Source: Streptomyces sp. NBC_01471 (GTDB lineage Bacteria > Actinomycetota > Actinomycetes > Streptomycetales > Streptomycetaceae). Taken from it: a DNA stretch of 64,000 bases. The DNA lies in contig NZ_CP109450.1 of assembly GCF_041438865.1 (NCBI RefSeq), positions 2,645,001-2,709,000 on the forward strand. Reading direction: 5' to 3'. A program made the position numbers and the translations under genes. The notes under the pieces were generated by a model that saw only the letters and a list, made by a program, of their open reading frames with translations, was not told where the DNA came from and ran no database searches. Below are positions 17,618-27,146 of this stretch, in pieces (within the stretch, counting starts at the first letter, position 1; each line of letters begins with the position of its first letter).

Positions 17618-18220
17618 TCACTCGGCCAGGTGGACATCGAACAGGTCCTTCGGCTGGGGCAGTTCAATGGTGTCGGGCTTCTTGGGGTCGATCTCCCAGT
17701 GCCGGCCGTCACAGTCGAATTCGACGAGTTCCGGGTCACCGGACGGCGTGACCGAGCAGCGCGGCTCGATCATCGCGATGGCGTGGGCCTTGGCGTGCCT
17801 GCCCTCCGTACCGGGGATGACGGACTTGCCGACGGTGAACCGGGTGGTGATGCTCGCCTCGAAGGCGGGGTACCCCTTGACCGTCGTCGGCGTGAGCCCG
17901 TCGAGGGTGGCGTCGTTGTCGCCCGCGAGCCGGGCGGCTGCCGCAGTTCCCGTACCGGCGACGGAGTGGTCGCCGAGAAGCCAGCCCGCCCAGGCGTCCT
18001 TCTGGCCGAGCGAGCCGGTCAGCCCGTCCGCCATCTGCTGCCGGACGTCCTGGGCAGCGGCGAGCGCGGCGGCGTCCGCGGCGGACTGGGCGCCGTTGCG
18101 GGCCACGGCCGCTTGGGCGAAGGCGAAATAGGCGAACGCCAGGAAGAGAAGCCCGCCCACCACCACGACGTAGATCAGGATGGTCTGACCACGGTCACCC
18201 TCTGTACGGGACGGCCTCAG
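17618..18220 (-). CDS. TadG/TadE-like pilus-assembly protein, apparent CTG start
   Basis: About 200 residues. The N-terminus carries the pseudopilin-like signature GDRGQTILIYVVVVGGLLFLAFAYFAFAQAA with one membrane span, then the typical NGAQSAADAAALAAAQDVR segment of TadG-type proteins, and an extracellular region with two Cys. No ATG, GTG or TTG lies in frame at the right place. The first in-frame GTG is inside the membrane span. A CTG codon (18220-18218) overlaps the TGA stop of flp as CTGA, the same geometry as the ATGA/GTGA overlaps elsewhere in this locus, so I place the start there. The role is inferred from family and position: a minor pilin or assembly factor. Confidence 0.7.
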   Translation of the reverse strand: MRPSRTEGDRGQTILIYVVVVGGLLFLAFAYFAFAQAAVARNGAQSAADAAALAAAQDVRQQMADGLTGSLGQKDAWAGWLLGDHSVAGTGTAAAARLAGDNDATLDGLTPTTVKGYPAFEASITTRFTVGKSVIPGTEGRHAKAHAIAMIEPRCSVTPSGDPELVEFDCDGRHWEIDPKKPDTIELPQPKDLFDVHLAE

Positions 18221-18444
18221 CCGCCGGTGATGGAGTTGACGGCGGTACCGATCGCCTTCGAGATGATGTTCTGCAACCCCAGCCCCCGCACCGCCACCAC
18301 GATCAGCGCCACGATCACCAGCAGCCCGCCGTACTCCACGATGCTCGCTCCGCTGTCGCCCGCGCGCCTCCGCATCCGGGAGACCACCGTGTCGCGCCAG
18401 GTGCCGAGTGCCAGATACACCTTGAGCGTGATGTCCTTCGCCAT
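18217..18444 (-). CDS. flp: Flp-type pilin
   Basis: 75 residues. A short polar N-terminus is followed by GDSGASIVEYGGLLVIVALIVVAV, the Flp pilin cleavage/helix signature: Gly before the processing site, Glu at +5, Tyr at +6 and a hydrophobic assembly helix. A small C-terminal tail follows. This would be the major subunit of the tight-adherence pilus, processed by a TadV/CpaA-type peptidase not present in the window. ATG at 18444 is preceded by AAGGGGCAG. The frame runs open upstream but that DNA is a plausible promoter region. The gene is separated from tadC by 358 bp, consistent with separate, stronger expression. Confidence 0.9.
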   Translation of the reverse strand: MAKDITLKVYLALGTWRDTVVSRMRRRAGDSGASIVEYGGLLVIVALIVVAVRGLGLQNIISKAIGTAVNSITGG

Positions 18445-18802
18445 GCTCTGCCCCTTCGGGAACGTACGACTCCGTCTCTGCGGCAGGGGCGCCGTACGCG
18501 GCACCCCGCCTCCCCTCACCGCGTAAGGATCCAGCCATGGCGGCCGGGCTCCCGCGCGGACGTTCCCAGCCATATCGCCTGCGCGGTAGGGCTGTTGGTG
18601 CTGGTTCTGATGGGGCGGCGCCCATGCCTGAGGCGGTGCGGTGCATGGTCTCCGCCTCCCTCGGACTCGGCCCGAAGTCATATCCCTGGGGAGAGAGTGG
18701 CACAAAGGGTTGCGGCCTCGAAGCAGCTGACAGAAAGTGGCCGGATCCCACCCTCCGTATCAGCGTCTTCGTCACGGGAGCCATCGTCACGGGTGTCATC
18801 GC
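18445..18802 (-). other. Gene-free stretch between tadC and flp
   Basis: 358 bp on the minus strand between the stop of tadC and the flp start. Open frames here read as low-complexity Arg/Pro/Gly and lack ribosome sites. The only signals I see are a possible promoter (18677-18705) and a short direct repeat (ccgtgacga, twice) just after tadC. Confidence 0.5.
18677..18705 (-). promoter_or_regulatory. Possible flp promoter
   Basis: On the minus strand TTGTGC is followed after 17 bp by TATGAC. Both are partial matches to vegetative -35 and -10 elements, placed about 230 bp before the flp start. The hexamers match only moderately, so this is tentative. Confidence 0.35.
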
Positions 18803-19693
18803 TCAGTTCCCGAACAGCGAGCCGAAGTCGGTGGTCGAGCCGAGGAACATGTTCGTCACGATCAGGATGAGGGTCGCCGGAACCATGGTGATCAGCGTGA
18901 CCACCGTGGCCTGCGGGATCGCCTTCGCGGCCCGGCGCCGGGAGTTCTGGGCGTCGGTGCGGCGCATGTCGTTGGCGATCTGTATGAGGGTGTCCGCGAT
19001 CGGCGCACCCAGCTCCTCGCCCTGCTGGAGCGCGCTGACGAACTGCGAGACCTGCTCGGACTCGTTGCGTCTGCGCAGTTCGTCGAACGCCTGGCGGCGG
19101 CTCACGCCCATGTCCATCTGGCGCAGCGTGATGCGCAGTTCGTCGGCCCAGGGGCCCTCGTACTTCTCGGCGACCCGCTCCAGCGCCTGCCGGAAACCGA
19201 GGCCCGCGCTGACGACCACGGCGAGGACGTCGAGGAAGTCCGGCAGGGTCCGCTCGATGATGTCCTTGCGCTTGCGGATGGCCTGCCAGATCGTCGCGTC
19301 GGCGGCGAACGCCCCGTAGGCGAAGGCGAAGACGGCGAAGATCCAGCTGCCGTTGGTGAGCAGCGCGAGGCCCGCGAGGCCGCCGAAGACGCCGTACACC
19401 GCGCGGCGGGCCGCGTAGCGGTCGACAGTCAGGCCGCCCGGGTTGCCCGCCGAGTCGATCCTGCGGCGCTTCTTCTCGACCGCCCGCGGGCCCATCGCCC
19501 TGAGCACGGCGGGCGCGAAACGCATCCCCGCGCGGTCGACCGCCGCCTCGGCGCCGCCCACCCGGGTCGAGCCCACTTCGAGTGCGACGGCGAGGTCGCT
19601 GGGGATCTTCACCTCGGAGCGGTACATCCGGACGCCCTGGAAGATCCCGGCGACGGCCGCGCCGAGCGCGAGGGCGAGCAGCAGTCCCACCAT
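18803..19693 (-). CDS. tadC: TadC-like pilus-assembly membrane protein
   Basis: 296 residues with the GspF/T2SF fold: hydrophobic helices at about 1-20, 125-150 and 265-290 enclose the conserved LPDFLDVLAVVVSAGLGFRQALERVAEKY...DELR...MGVSRRQAFDELRRR block. The C-terminal FVSALQQGEELGAPIADTLI is the family signature. In tad systems TadB and TadC form the inner-membrane platform on which the ATPase acts. The ATG at 19693 lies 19 bp after the tadB stop, so the genes are co-transcribed. Confidence 0.92.
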   Translation of the reverse strand: MVGLLLALALGAAVAGIFQGVRMYRSEVKIPSDLAVALEVGSTRVGGAEAAVDRAGMRFAPAVLRAMGPRAVEKKRRRIDSAGNPGGLTVDRYAARRAVYGVFGGLAGLALLTNGSWIFAVFAFAYGAFAADATIWQAIRKRKDIIERTLPDFLDVLAVVVSAGLGFRQALERVAEKYEGPWADELRITLRQMDMGVSRRQAFDELRRRNESEQVSQFVSALQQGEELGAPIADTLIQIANDMRRTDAQNSRRRAAKAIPQATVVTLITMVPATLILIVTNMFLGSTTDFGSLFGN

Positions 19694-19711
19694 GGCTGTT
19701 GTCCCGTCCCC

Positions 19712-20650
19712 TCAGACTTCGATCTTGCCGAGGCGCCGCATGCCGATGAACCCGACGGCGTACAGGGCGAGTGCGACGAGCACGGCCGCCTGGCCGATCG
19801 GGTGGCCGGTCATCCGGGCCAGCGAGCCCGAGTCCATCGAGTTGAGCATGATCATGGCGCCCAGCCCGAGCAGCGGCAGGGTGTACGCGGTCGCGTTGAC
19901 CTCGGAGAGCATCGTGACGACCTCGCGCCGGGTCTCCTTGCGCTCCTCCAGGGTCTCGGTGAGGTTGCGCAGGCTGCCGACGACGGTGCCGCCCGCGCGG
20001 TTGGAGAGGACCAGGGTGGTGACGAGGACGACGAGTTCCCGGGAGGGCAGCCGCTCCGCCAGTTCGCCGAGGGTCTCGTCGATGGACCTGCCGAGCGCCA
20101 GCTGTGCGGTGACCGTGGCCAGCTCCTCGCCCGCCGGTGCCTCCAGCTCCTCAGCCGCCATGCCCAGAGCGGTACGGAGGGCGAGCCCGGCGGCGGTGGC
20201 GTTGGCCAGGATCCGGGACAGCTCGGGGAGCTGGTTGATGAAGGCCTCGATGCGCTTCTGTCGCTGCCAGTTGAGGAAGGTGTTGCCCGCCCACAGGGCG
20301 ACGAGTCCGGCGACCGGGCCGAAGAACGGCGCCAGCGCGGCCGAGGCGATCAGCCAGAGCGCGGCGACTCCCCCGAGGACGTACACGGTGAACTCGCCCA
20401 CCGTCAGATCCAGGCCGGTCGCGGCCAGGCGCAGCTGGAGCCGCTTGCCGAAGGCGGTCCCGCGGAGTCTGCGGTCGACTCCGCCGAAGTGGCGGACGCG
20501 CAGCCCCTCGGGGCGCGGGCCGCTGTGCGACAGCCGGTCGACCAGGGCTTCGCGCTGGGCCTTCCCCGTGGCGTACACATGGACACCGGCGACGGCGAGC
20601 ACACCGCAGAGCAGCGTGCCGCCGATCGCCAGCAGAGCGGTGTTGGTCAT
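19712..20650 (-). CDS. tadB: TadB-like pilus-assembly membrane protein
   Basis: 312 residues, another T2SF/GspF-domain protein. An N-terminal span (LLAIGGTLLCGVLAVAGVHVYATG), a basic region, two spans near 95-135, the cytoplasmic core with LPELSRILANATAAGLALRTALGMAAEEL, and C-terminal spans are visible. Partner of TadC in the inner-membrane platform. It begins 10 bp after the stop of cpaF. The stretch R..VVTMLSEVNATAYTLPLLGLGAMIML fits the final membrane hairpin of the family. Confidence 0.92.
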   Translation of the reverse strand: MTNTALLAIGGTLLCGVLAVAGVHVYATGKAQREALVDRLSHSGPRPEGLRVRHFGGVDRRLRGTAFGKRLQLRLAATGLDLTVGEFTVYVLGGVAALWLIASAALAPFFGPVAGLVALWAGNTFLNWQRQKRIEAFINQLPELSRILANATAAGLALRTALGMAAEELEAPAGEELATVTAQLALGRSIDETLGELAERLPSRELVVLVTTLVLSNRAGGTVVGSLRNLTETLEERKETRREVVTMLSEVNATAYTLPLLGLGAMIMLNSMDSGSLARMTGHPIGQAAVLVALALYAVGFIGMRRLGKIEV

Positions 20651-20659
20651 GGTGCTGCC

Positions 20660-21993
<1,334 letters not shown>

Positions 21994-21997
<4 letters not shown>

Positions 21998-22473
21998 GGT
22001 GCCTCCCTCTCGTTCGGGCCTGGGGCGCTCCCGGCTGGGGCGCTCCCGGCTGTGGCGCCCCGGGCCGTGGTGTCGTTCGGCATGGCGACGGTGCGGTGGA
22101 CCGGGCCGAAGAGATGGATGCCCGGCAGGACGGACGGGACGGTGATGGTGGCGGTCGCGCGTACGGTGTCGCCGCCGCCGACCGAGACGGTGGTGTCGCC
22201 CTGGAGCCAGCCGGAGACGGCGTCGTGTCCGGCCGCGGCGCCGGTACCGGCCGCCAGCGCTTCCGTACGGGCGGCGGCGCGGGCGGCTGTGCCTGCCTGG
22301 TTGGCGGTGTAGCCGACGATGCCGAGCTGGATGGCGGCCATGCCGATGAAGAGCAGGATCGGGAGCATGCCGGTGAATTCGAGGATGGCGGTGCCACGGT
22401 CGTCGCAGCGGCGGGTACGGGCTCCGGGGGCCCGGGGCGGAGCCCCGTGAACGGTACGCCGCGTGGCACTCAC
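21994..22473 (-). CDS. tadE: TadE-like pseudopilin
   Basis: 159 residues. After a basic leader, DDRGTAILEFTGMLPILLFIGMAAIQLGIVGYTANQ is the TadE signature (Glu in a pilin-like hydrophobic helix), followed by AGTAARAAARTEA and a small extracellular domain. TadE proteins are minor pilins processed by the prepilin peptidase. The GTG start at 22473 overlaps the preceding TGA (GTGA), and its own stop overlaps cpaF (ATGA). The gene immediately upstream also carries a TadE-like helix at its C-terminus, so the locus encodes at least two TadE modules. Confidence 0.9.
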
Positions 22474-24080
22474 CCCCCGTCCCCCTCCAGTGCCGCCCCC
22501 GCGGTGCCGTCCACCGTCCAGGGGAAGTTCCCGGCCCCCGGGAAGAGGACCGGGGTGCGCAGGTGGACCGTGGCCTTCATCAGGTCGCCGGACGGAGCAC
22601 AGTCGACGCTCGCGTCCCCGCGCCAGTTGGCCGGCAGCCGCTTCAGGCCCGCCTCCCGGCAGCCCGCCGTCGAACCGTCCACCGCGTACGAGGCCGTGGC
22701 CGCCCGCGCCGCCTCGTCCGCCGCGTTGCCCGCGAGGGTGAACGTGTAGCCCCACAGCACGCACTGCCACATCGCCACCAGGACGAAGGCGATCAGCGGG
22801 GCCATCCCGGCGAACTCGACCAGTACCGCGCCCCGGTCGCTGTCGAGGCGGCCGACCCGCCCGCGCAGCCGCCCGCTCCGGCCGCCCCTGCCGTGCGACG
22901 CCGGGGCGGGCGCCTTCACCAGGCCGAGTTCCCCGGCCAGGCCCCACATGGCCTGCTTGACGCTGGAGCGGCTGTCCAGGTCCTGCATCCGGCCCGCGTC
23001 CACGGCCGCCTGGAGTTCCTTGAACCCGGCCGGGATCGCGGTACGGGCCGCCTTCGTACCGGTGATGCGCTCGACCAGCGGCGGCTGGATCTCGGCCGTG
23101 CGGGTGGCCCGGTTGACGACGGTGACCGTCTCCTCCGCCTTGCGGACCTGGAGCCTGTCCCACATCCGCACCATCCGCTTGGCCGCCCGGACGGCCACCA
23201 CGTCAGGGGTGACCAGGAGCAGTGCGTGGTCGGCCATTTCGACCGCCGCCGCGTTGGCGCCGGTCAGCTGGGTCCCACAGTCCACGACGACGATCTCGTA
23301 CCGGCCCCGCAGCGCGCCGATCGCCTGCCGGGCGACCCGGTCGGTGACCTCTTCGCCCCGCTCGCCGTCGCCGGGCGCGAGCAGCAGCCCGATCCCGCTC
23401 GGGTGCGCGTACACCGCGTCCTGGATGACCCGCGGTGAGATGTCGGCGATGCCCGCCAGGTCGGCGATGGAGCGGCGGAACTGTACGTCGAGGTAGGAGG
23501 CGACGTCACCGGACTGGAGGTCGAGGTCGACCAGGGCGACGGACCGGCCGGACGCCTGGGCGGCCAGGGCCAGCTGGACCGCGGTGACGGTGGCGCCGAC
23601 CCCGCCCTTGGCCCCGGTGACCGTGACGACCGTGCCGCCGGGGCCTGCGGCCGGGTCGGGCCCGCCGCCGAGATGGCGGCGTACCCCGGTGGACCAGGAG
23701 GCCGCGTTCTGCACCCGGGCCGCCAGCTCCTCGTATCCGAGGGGCAGTCCGATGAGACCGCGGGCGCCCGCGTCCATCGCCGAGGTGTAGAGGAGCGGGC
23801 TGATGTCGGCGGTGATGAGGACGACGCCGACCGCCGGGAAGCGGAGTGCGACTTCCCGGATCAGTTCGAGCGCGGGGACCGGCCCGATCCGTTCGTGGAC
23901 CAGGACGACCTCGGGCAGCTCGTCGAGCGACTCGGCGGCCAGCCGGGCGAGCAGGTCGAGCAGCGAGGTCGAGTCGGCGACCGGCGGGAAGGGCTCCGCG
24001 TCGGGGAGCTGGCTGAGCAGGGTGATCACCGCGCGCGCCGCGTCCGGGTCACCGGCCACGGGGAGGATGCGAGTCGTCAT
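22470..24080 (-). CDS. cpaE: CpaE/TadZ ATPase fused to a TadE-like pseudopilin
   Basis: 536 residues in one frame. Residues 1-130 look like a response-regulator-type receiver (VVLVHERIG, VGVVLITADISPLL). Residues 135-400 are the MinD-like ATPase with GAKGGVGATV, the CpaE/TadZ form of the deviant Walker A, plus ALVDLDLQSGDV and EIVVVDCG. After a basic linker comes DSDRGAVLVEFAGMAPLIAFVLVAMWQCVLWGYTF, a TadE-type membrane helix, then AGNAADEAARAA and an extracellular domain with two Cys. CpaE/TadZ normally localises the pilus machine and is separate from TadE. Topology still works: ATPase in, TadE domain out. No stop or frameshift separates the parts. ATG at 24080 is preceded by GAGGGACAG. A single-base sequencing error merging two genes is the alternative. 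Confidence 0.85.
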   Translation of the reverse strand: MTTRILPVAGDPDAARAVITLLSQLPDAEPFPPVADSTSLLDLLARLAAESLDELPEVVLVHERIGPVPALELIREVALRFPAVGVVLITADISPLLYTSAMDAGARGLIGLPLGYEELAARVQNAASWSTGVRRHLGGGPDPAAGPGGTVVTVTGAKGGVGATVTAVQLALAAQASGRSVALVDLDLQSGDVASYLDVQFRRSIADLAGIADISPRVIQDAVYAHPSGIGLLLAPGDGERGEEVTDRVARQAIGALRGRYEIVVVDCGTQLTGANAAAVEMADHALLLVTPDVVAVRAAKRMVRMWDRLQVRKAEETVTVVNRATRTAEIQPPLVERITGTKAARTAIPAGFKELQAAVDAGRMQDLDSRSSVKQAMWGLAGELGLVKAPAPASHGRGGRSGRLRGRVGRLDSDRGAVLVEFAGMAPLIAFVLVAMWQCVLWGYTFTLAGNAADEAARAATASYAVDGSTAGCREAGLKRLPANWRGDASVDCAPSGDLMKATVHLRTPVLFPGAGNFPWTVDGTAGAALEGDGG

Positions 24081-24087
24081 CTGTCCC

Positions 24088-24801
24088 TCACTTGTCGCCG
24101 TCGAGGGTGTAGGTACGGTCGCGCTGCGGGACGGTCGCGCTGCCGCCGGCCGCGACGAGCGCCAGCCGGACATGGGTCGCGAACGACTCCGCGTACGCCA
24201 CGCGCTGGGCGTCGAGCGTCTTGAGGGCGAAGGTGATCGGGACGGCGTCGGTGGCCTGCCGGGAGCGGTCGGTCTCGTTCTGGTCCGGATCGAGGGCGGT
24301 GAGCTTGCCGACGTCCACGACGCGCGCGTTCGAGACGATGACCTTGGAGGTGTCGGGGACGCCCTTGTCGTCGCCCTTGAAGGTCGCGTAGATGTTGACG
24401 CTGGAGCCCGGGGTGATCTTGCCCGCCACTCCGGTCGACGCGTCGATCATGATGGCGATCTCCTGCTCGCCCGCGGTGAGTTCGGGCTGCGCCACGATCA
24501 TGTCGCTCTGCAGCAGCGAACCCTTGCGCAGCTGGGTGACGGCGATCTTGCCGCGCACCTGGGCCAGGTCGGTCACCGCGTTGCCGGAGAGCCACTTCCG
24601 CGGCATCCGGGTCTCCTCGAAGTCGCCCGGGGTGAGCTGCTTGTACGGGGCTATGTCGCTTCTGACGCGGTACGCCGTGACCTCGGGGCCGACTTTCGCA
24701 TTCACGTCGCGGATGACCGAGAGCACGCCGATGATCGCGGCGACGGCACAGACGGCCGACAGGATCAGCAGGACGACGCCGCGGCGCTGGCGGGAGTTCA
24801 C
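24088..24801 (-). CDS. cpaB: CpaB/RcpC-type pilus-assembly protein
   Basis: 237 residues. One N-terminal membrane span (RRGVVLLILSAVCAVAAIIGVLSVI) is followed by an SAF-like domain: VRSDIAPYKQLTPGDFEETRMPRKWL, then VRGKIAVTQLRKGSLLQSDMI. The C-terminal part has the RcpC-like ITPGSSVNIYATF block. In tad systems CpaB/RcpC belongs to the envelope part of the secretion channel. I chose GTG at 24801 because it overlaps the upstream TGA (GTGA), matching the pattern of the operon, and puts the membrane span at residue 6. Confidence 0.9.
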   Translation of the reverse strand: MNSRQRRGVVLLILSAVCAVAAIIGVLSVIRDVNAKVGPEVTAYRVRSDIAPYKQLTPGDFEETRMPRKWLSGNAVTDLAQVRGKIAVTQLRKGSLLQSDMIVAQPELTAGEQEIAIMIDASTGVAGKITPGSSVNIYATFKGDDKGVPDTSKVIVSNARVVDVGKLTALDPDQNETDRSRQATDAVPITFALKTLDAQRVAYAESFATHVRLALVAAGGSATVPQRDRTYTLDGDK

Positions 24802-25673
24802 TGGGCGGGCAACCTCTCGAGCTGGGCGTGCGGATCGAGCCGGGCGTGCGGATCGGCGAACGGTGCGGAGCAGAACCCGCAGCGGTCTCCTATGAGTTCG
24901 AGCCCGCACCAGCGGCACAGCTCACGGCGTACGGAGTTGACCAGCTGGTGCAGGACGGAGAGCTCGGGGATGGCCGCGGCGAACTCCACGAGCCGGGGCG
25001 TGGCCCACCAGCCGGCCGAGTCGGCGGGCAGGGCGGTCTCCAGATGGCCCTGGACCTGCCAGGCCGGGGCGAGCACCGTGGTCACCCAGTCGGACTGGAG
25101 CTGCCCCCTGGCGACGAGCATCCGGGTCCCGAACGACGGGCCGTCGAGCAGGCCGGGTTCGGTGCCGGTCACCTTGGCCAGCTGCGGTGCCGGCGAGGCC
25201 AGTACGGCGAACTGGGATCCCGGCATCCAGGACCTGGCGTGCGTGGTCAGGGAGACCGGTACGTGGTCGAGCCGGGTGACCGTCGGGAGCAGCGCGCCCG
25301 CGTAGATGTAATGGGCGAGCAGCCGGGCCGCCGAGGCGAGGACACCGGGGCTGAAGTCGCAGACGGAGAGCTGGCGCAGCTGCCGGGCGAGCACGGCGAC
25401 ACCGAGCGGCGGCAGGTCGACGGGCAGCAGCGCGATGCGGTCGCTCTCCAGCACCGAGCGGACGGCGTGCAGCCGCTGGACGTACGGCGCGGGCAGCGCC
25501 GCGGCGTACAGCACGATGACGTATCCGTGCTGTTCGAGCAGGGCGTGGAGCTCCGTGATGGAGGCTTCGAACGACTGCGCGGCGGGCGGCTGGAGCACGG
25601 CGGCGAGCGGGGTGTGCCGGTCGGACGGCGGCAGCACGAGATCGCCGCTGGTGACAGCTACGGCGGTCGGCAC
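24798..25673 (-). CDS. Conserved zinc-ribbon protein heading the tad operon
   Basis: 291 residues, soluble. The body is alpha/beta-like (HGYVIVLYAAALP, RIALLPVDLPPLGVAVLARQL) with no motif I recognise. The C-terminus has two CxxC pairs, CRWCGLELIGDRCGFC, a zinc ribbon, followed by a short tail. First gene of the tad run and translationally coupled to cpaB by GTGA, so it probably serves the same system. Function unknown; a regulatory or scaffold role is only a guess. Confidence 0.8.
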   Translation of the reverse strand: MPTAVAVTSGDLVLPPSDRHTPLAAVLQPPAAQSFEASITELHALLEQHGYVIVLYAAALPAPYVQRLHAVRSVLESDRIALLPVDLPPLGVAVLARQLRQLSVCDFSPGVLASAARLLAHYIYAGALLPTVTRLDHVPVSLTTHARSWMPGSQFAVLASPAPQLAKVTGTEPGLLDGPSFGTRMLVARGQLQSDWVTTVLAPAWQVQGHLETALPADSAGWWATPRLVEFAAAIPELSVLHQLVNSVRRELCRWCGLELIGDRCGFCSAPFADPHARLDPHAQLERLPAQ

Positions 25674-25840
25674 GTCGTGGTCCCCCGTTCACAGCGAGTT
25701 GCTCCTGCACCAGCACTGTATCCAGGGGACACGCCGGAAGAACCACAACTGCCCAAGATTCATTGGATCTTGGCGTCAGGGCAACGGGCCCCGGAAGGCG
25801 GAGAAACGGTGGAGAAGACGCCGCCGCCCGGACAGATCCC

Positions 25841-25869
25841 TTGACACGGCAATTGGTCTGGACCAGCTT
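25841..25869 (+). promoter_or_regulatory. Chitinase promoter with a DasR-type operator
   Basis: ATTGGTCTGGACCAGC at 25852-25867 matches the known DasR-responsive element ACTGGTCTAGACCAGT at 13 of 16 positions and keeps the GGTCT/GGACC inverted halves. A -35-like ttgaca sits at 25841-25846, and cagctt at 25864-25869 is a weak -10 at 17 bp. The operator fills the spacer, so a bound repressor would block the promoter. DasR is the GntR-family regulator of N-acetylglucosamine and chitin use in streptomycetes; its binding here is inferred. Confidence 0.75.
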
Positions 25870-25930
25870 GGTGGCATTCAGCGGTGGCCACCGTTCCGTA
25901 TCTCAGCCCCCCCCCACCTGGAGGCCGTAC

Positions 25931-26959
25931 GTGAAATCCGCACGATCCACCCGTACCTGGCTGGGCGCGACCGTGGCCGCCCTCGCGGCCGCGGCCCTCT
26001 CCTTCGCCGGGACGACGGCCCAGGCGGCCGAGACCACCGCCCACACGACCCACGTCGGCACGGCAGCCACAGCCGCCCCGCCCGCCCACGCGGTCACGGG
26101 CTACTGGCAGAACTTCAACAACGGCGCCACCGTCCAGAAGCTCAGCGCCGTACCGGCGGACTACGACATCATCGCGGTCGCCTTCGCCGACACCGGCAGC
26201 TCACCGGGCGCCGTCACCTTCAACCTCGACTCCGCGGGGCTCGGCGGCTACACCGCCGACCAGTTCAAGGCCGACATCAAGGCCAAGCAGGCGGCGGGCA
26301 AGTCCGTCGTCATCTCCATCGGCGGCCAGAACGGCACCGTCTCGGTGAGCGACTCGGCGTCGGCCGCCAACTTCGCCAACTCGGTCTACGCGCTGATGCA
26401 GGAGTACGGCTTCAACGGCGTCGACATCGACCTGGAGAACGGCCTCAACTCCACTTACATGTCGCAGGCGCTCAAGTCACTCGCCTCGAAGGCCGGCTCG
26501 GGCCTGGTGGTGACCATGGCCCCGCAGACCATCGACATGCAGTCGACGTCCAACGAGTACTTCAAGACGGCGCTCGCCATCAAGGACATCCTGACCGTCG
26601 TCAACATGCAGTACTACAACAGCGGTTCCATGCTCGGCTGCGACGGCAAGGTCTACTCACAGGGCACGGTGGACTTCCTCACCGCGCTCGCCTGCATCCA
26701 GCTGGAGGGCGGCCTCGCCCCCTCGCAGGTCGGGCTCGGTGTCCCCGCGTCGTCGAGCGCGGCGGGCAGCGGCTACGTCTCGCCGGGCGTCGTGAACAAC
26801 GCACTCGACTGCCTCACCAAGGGCAGCAACTGCGGCTCGTTCAAGCCCTCGAAGACCTACCCCGGACTGCGCGGTGCGATGACCTGGTCCACCAACTGGG
26901 ACGCCACGGCCGGCAACGCCTGGTCCGGCGCGGTCGGACCGCACGTCCACAGCCTGTAG
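25931..26959 (+). CDS. Secreted GH18 chitinase
   Basis: 342 residues. Signal peptide: VKSARSTRTWLGATVAALAAAALSFAGTTAQA. The mature part is a single GH18 barrel (VTGYWQNFNNGAT... start; SVVISIGGQNG; catalytic NGVDIDLE; MAPQ; VVNMQYYN; MTWSTNWD end). The catalytic Glu of DxxDxDxE is present. The first Asp of the motif is Asn, a substitution I believe also occurs in some actinobacterial chitinases. No carbohydrate-binding module is attached. GTG at 25931 follows TGGAGG at good spacing. Upstream in-frame residues are not signal-like. The product would degrade chitin outside the cell, and the DasR-type site in its promoter fits that job. Confidence 0.93.
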   Translation: MKSARSTRTWLGATVAALAAAALSFAGTTAQAAETTAHTTHVGTAATAAPPAHAVTGYWQNFNNGATVQKLSAVPADYDIIAVAFADTGSSPGAVTFNLDSAGLGGYTADQFKADIKAKQAAGKSVVISIGGQNGTVSVSDSASAANFANSVYALMQEYGFNGVDIDLENGLNSTYMSQALKSLASKAGSGLVVTMAPQTIDMQSTSNEYFKTALAIKDILTVVNMQYYNSGSMLGCDGKVYSQGTVDFLTALACIQLEGGLAPSQVGLGVPASSSAAGSGYVSPGVVNNALDCLTKGSNCGSFKPSKTYPGLRGAMTWSTNWDATAGNAWSGAVGPHVHSL

Positions 26960-26978
26960 CGGCCACCGCACCCAGCAC

Positions 26979-27010
26979 GGCAGCGCCGCCGCTCCCCCGG
27001 CGGCGCTGCC
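26979..27010 (+). terminator. Hairpin after the chitinase gene
   Basis: Perfect 12-bp stem (26979-26990 with 26999-27010) and an 8-base loop, 20 bp after the stop codon. No U-tract, as is common in streptomycetes. Confidence 0.8.
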
Positions 27011-27094
27011 GCCGTGCGTTGCGGGGCCTTCCGGGGGCCCGCCGGGCGGGGAAGGGGCCGGGCGAACGGGCCGGTGCAGACGGGCCGGGCACGC

Positions 27095-27128
27095 GATGGC
27101 GCCCGCCGGTCCCCCGGCGGGCGCCATC
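27095..27128. terminator. Hairpin between convergent chitinase and protease genes
   Basis: Perfect 15-bp stem (27095-27109 with 27114-27128) and a 4-base loop, 18 bp beyond the end of the minus-strand protease gene. It can serve both directions. Confidence 0.8.
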
Positions 27129-27146
27129 ACCGATCGGGCCGGAGCC

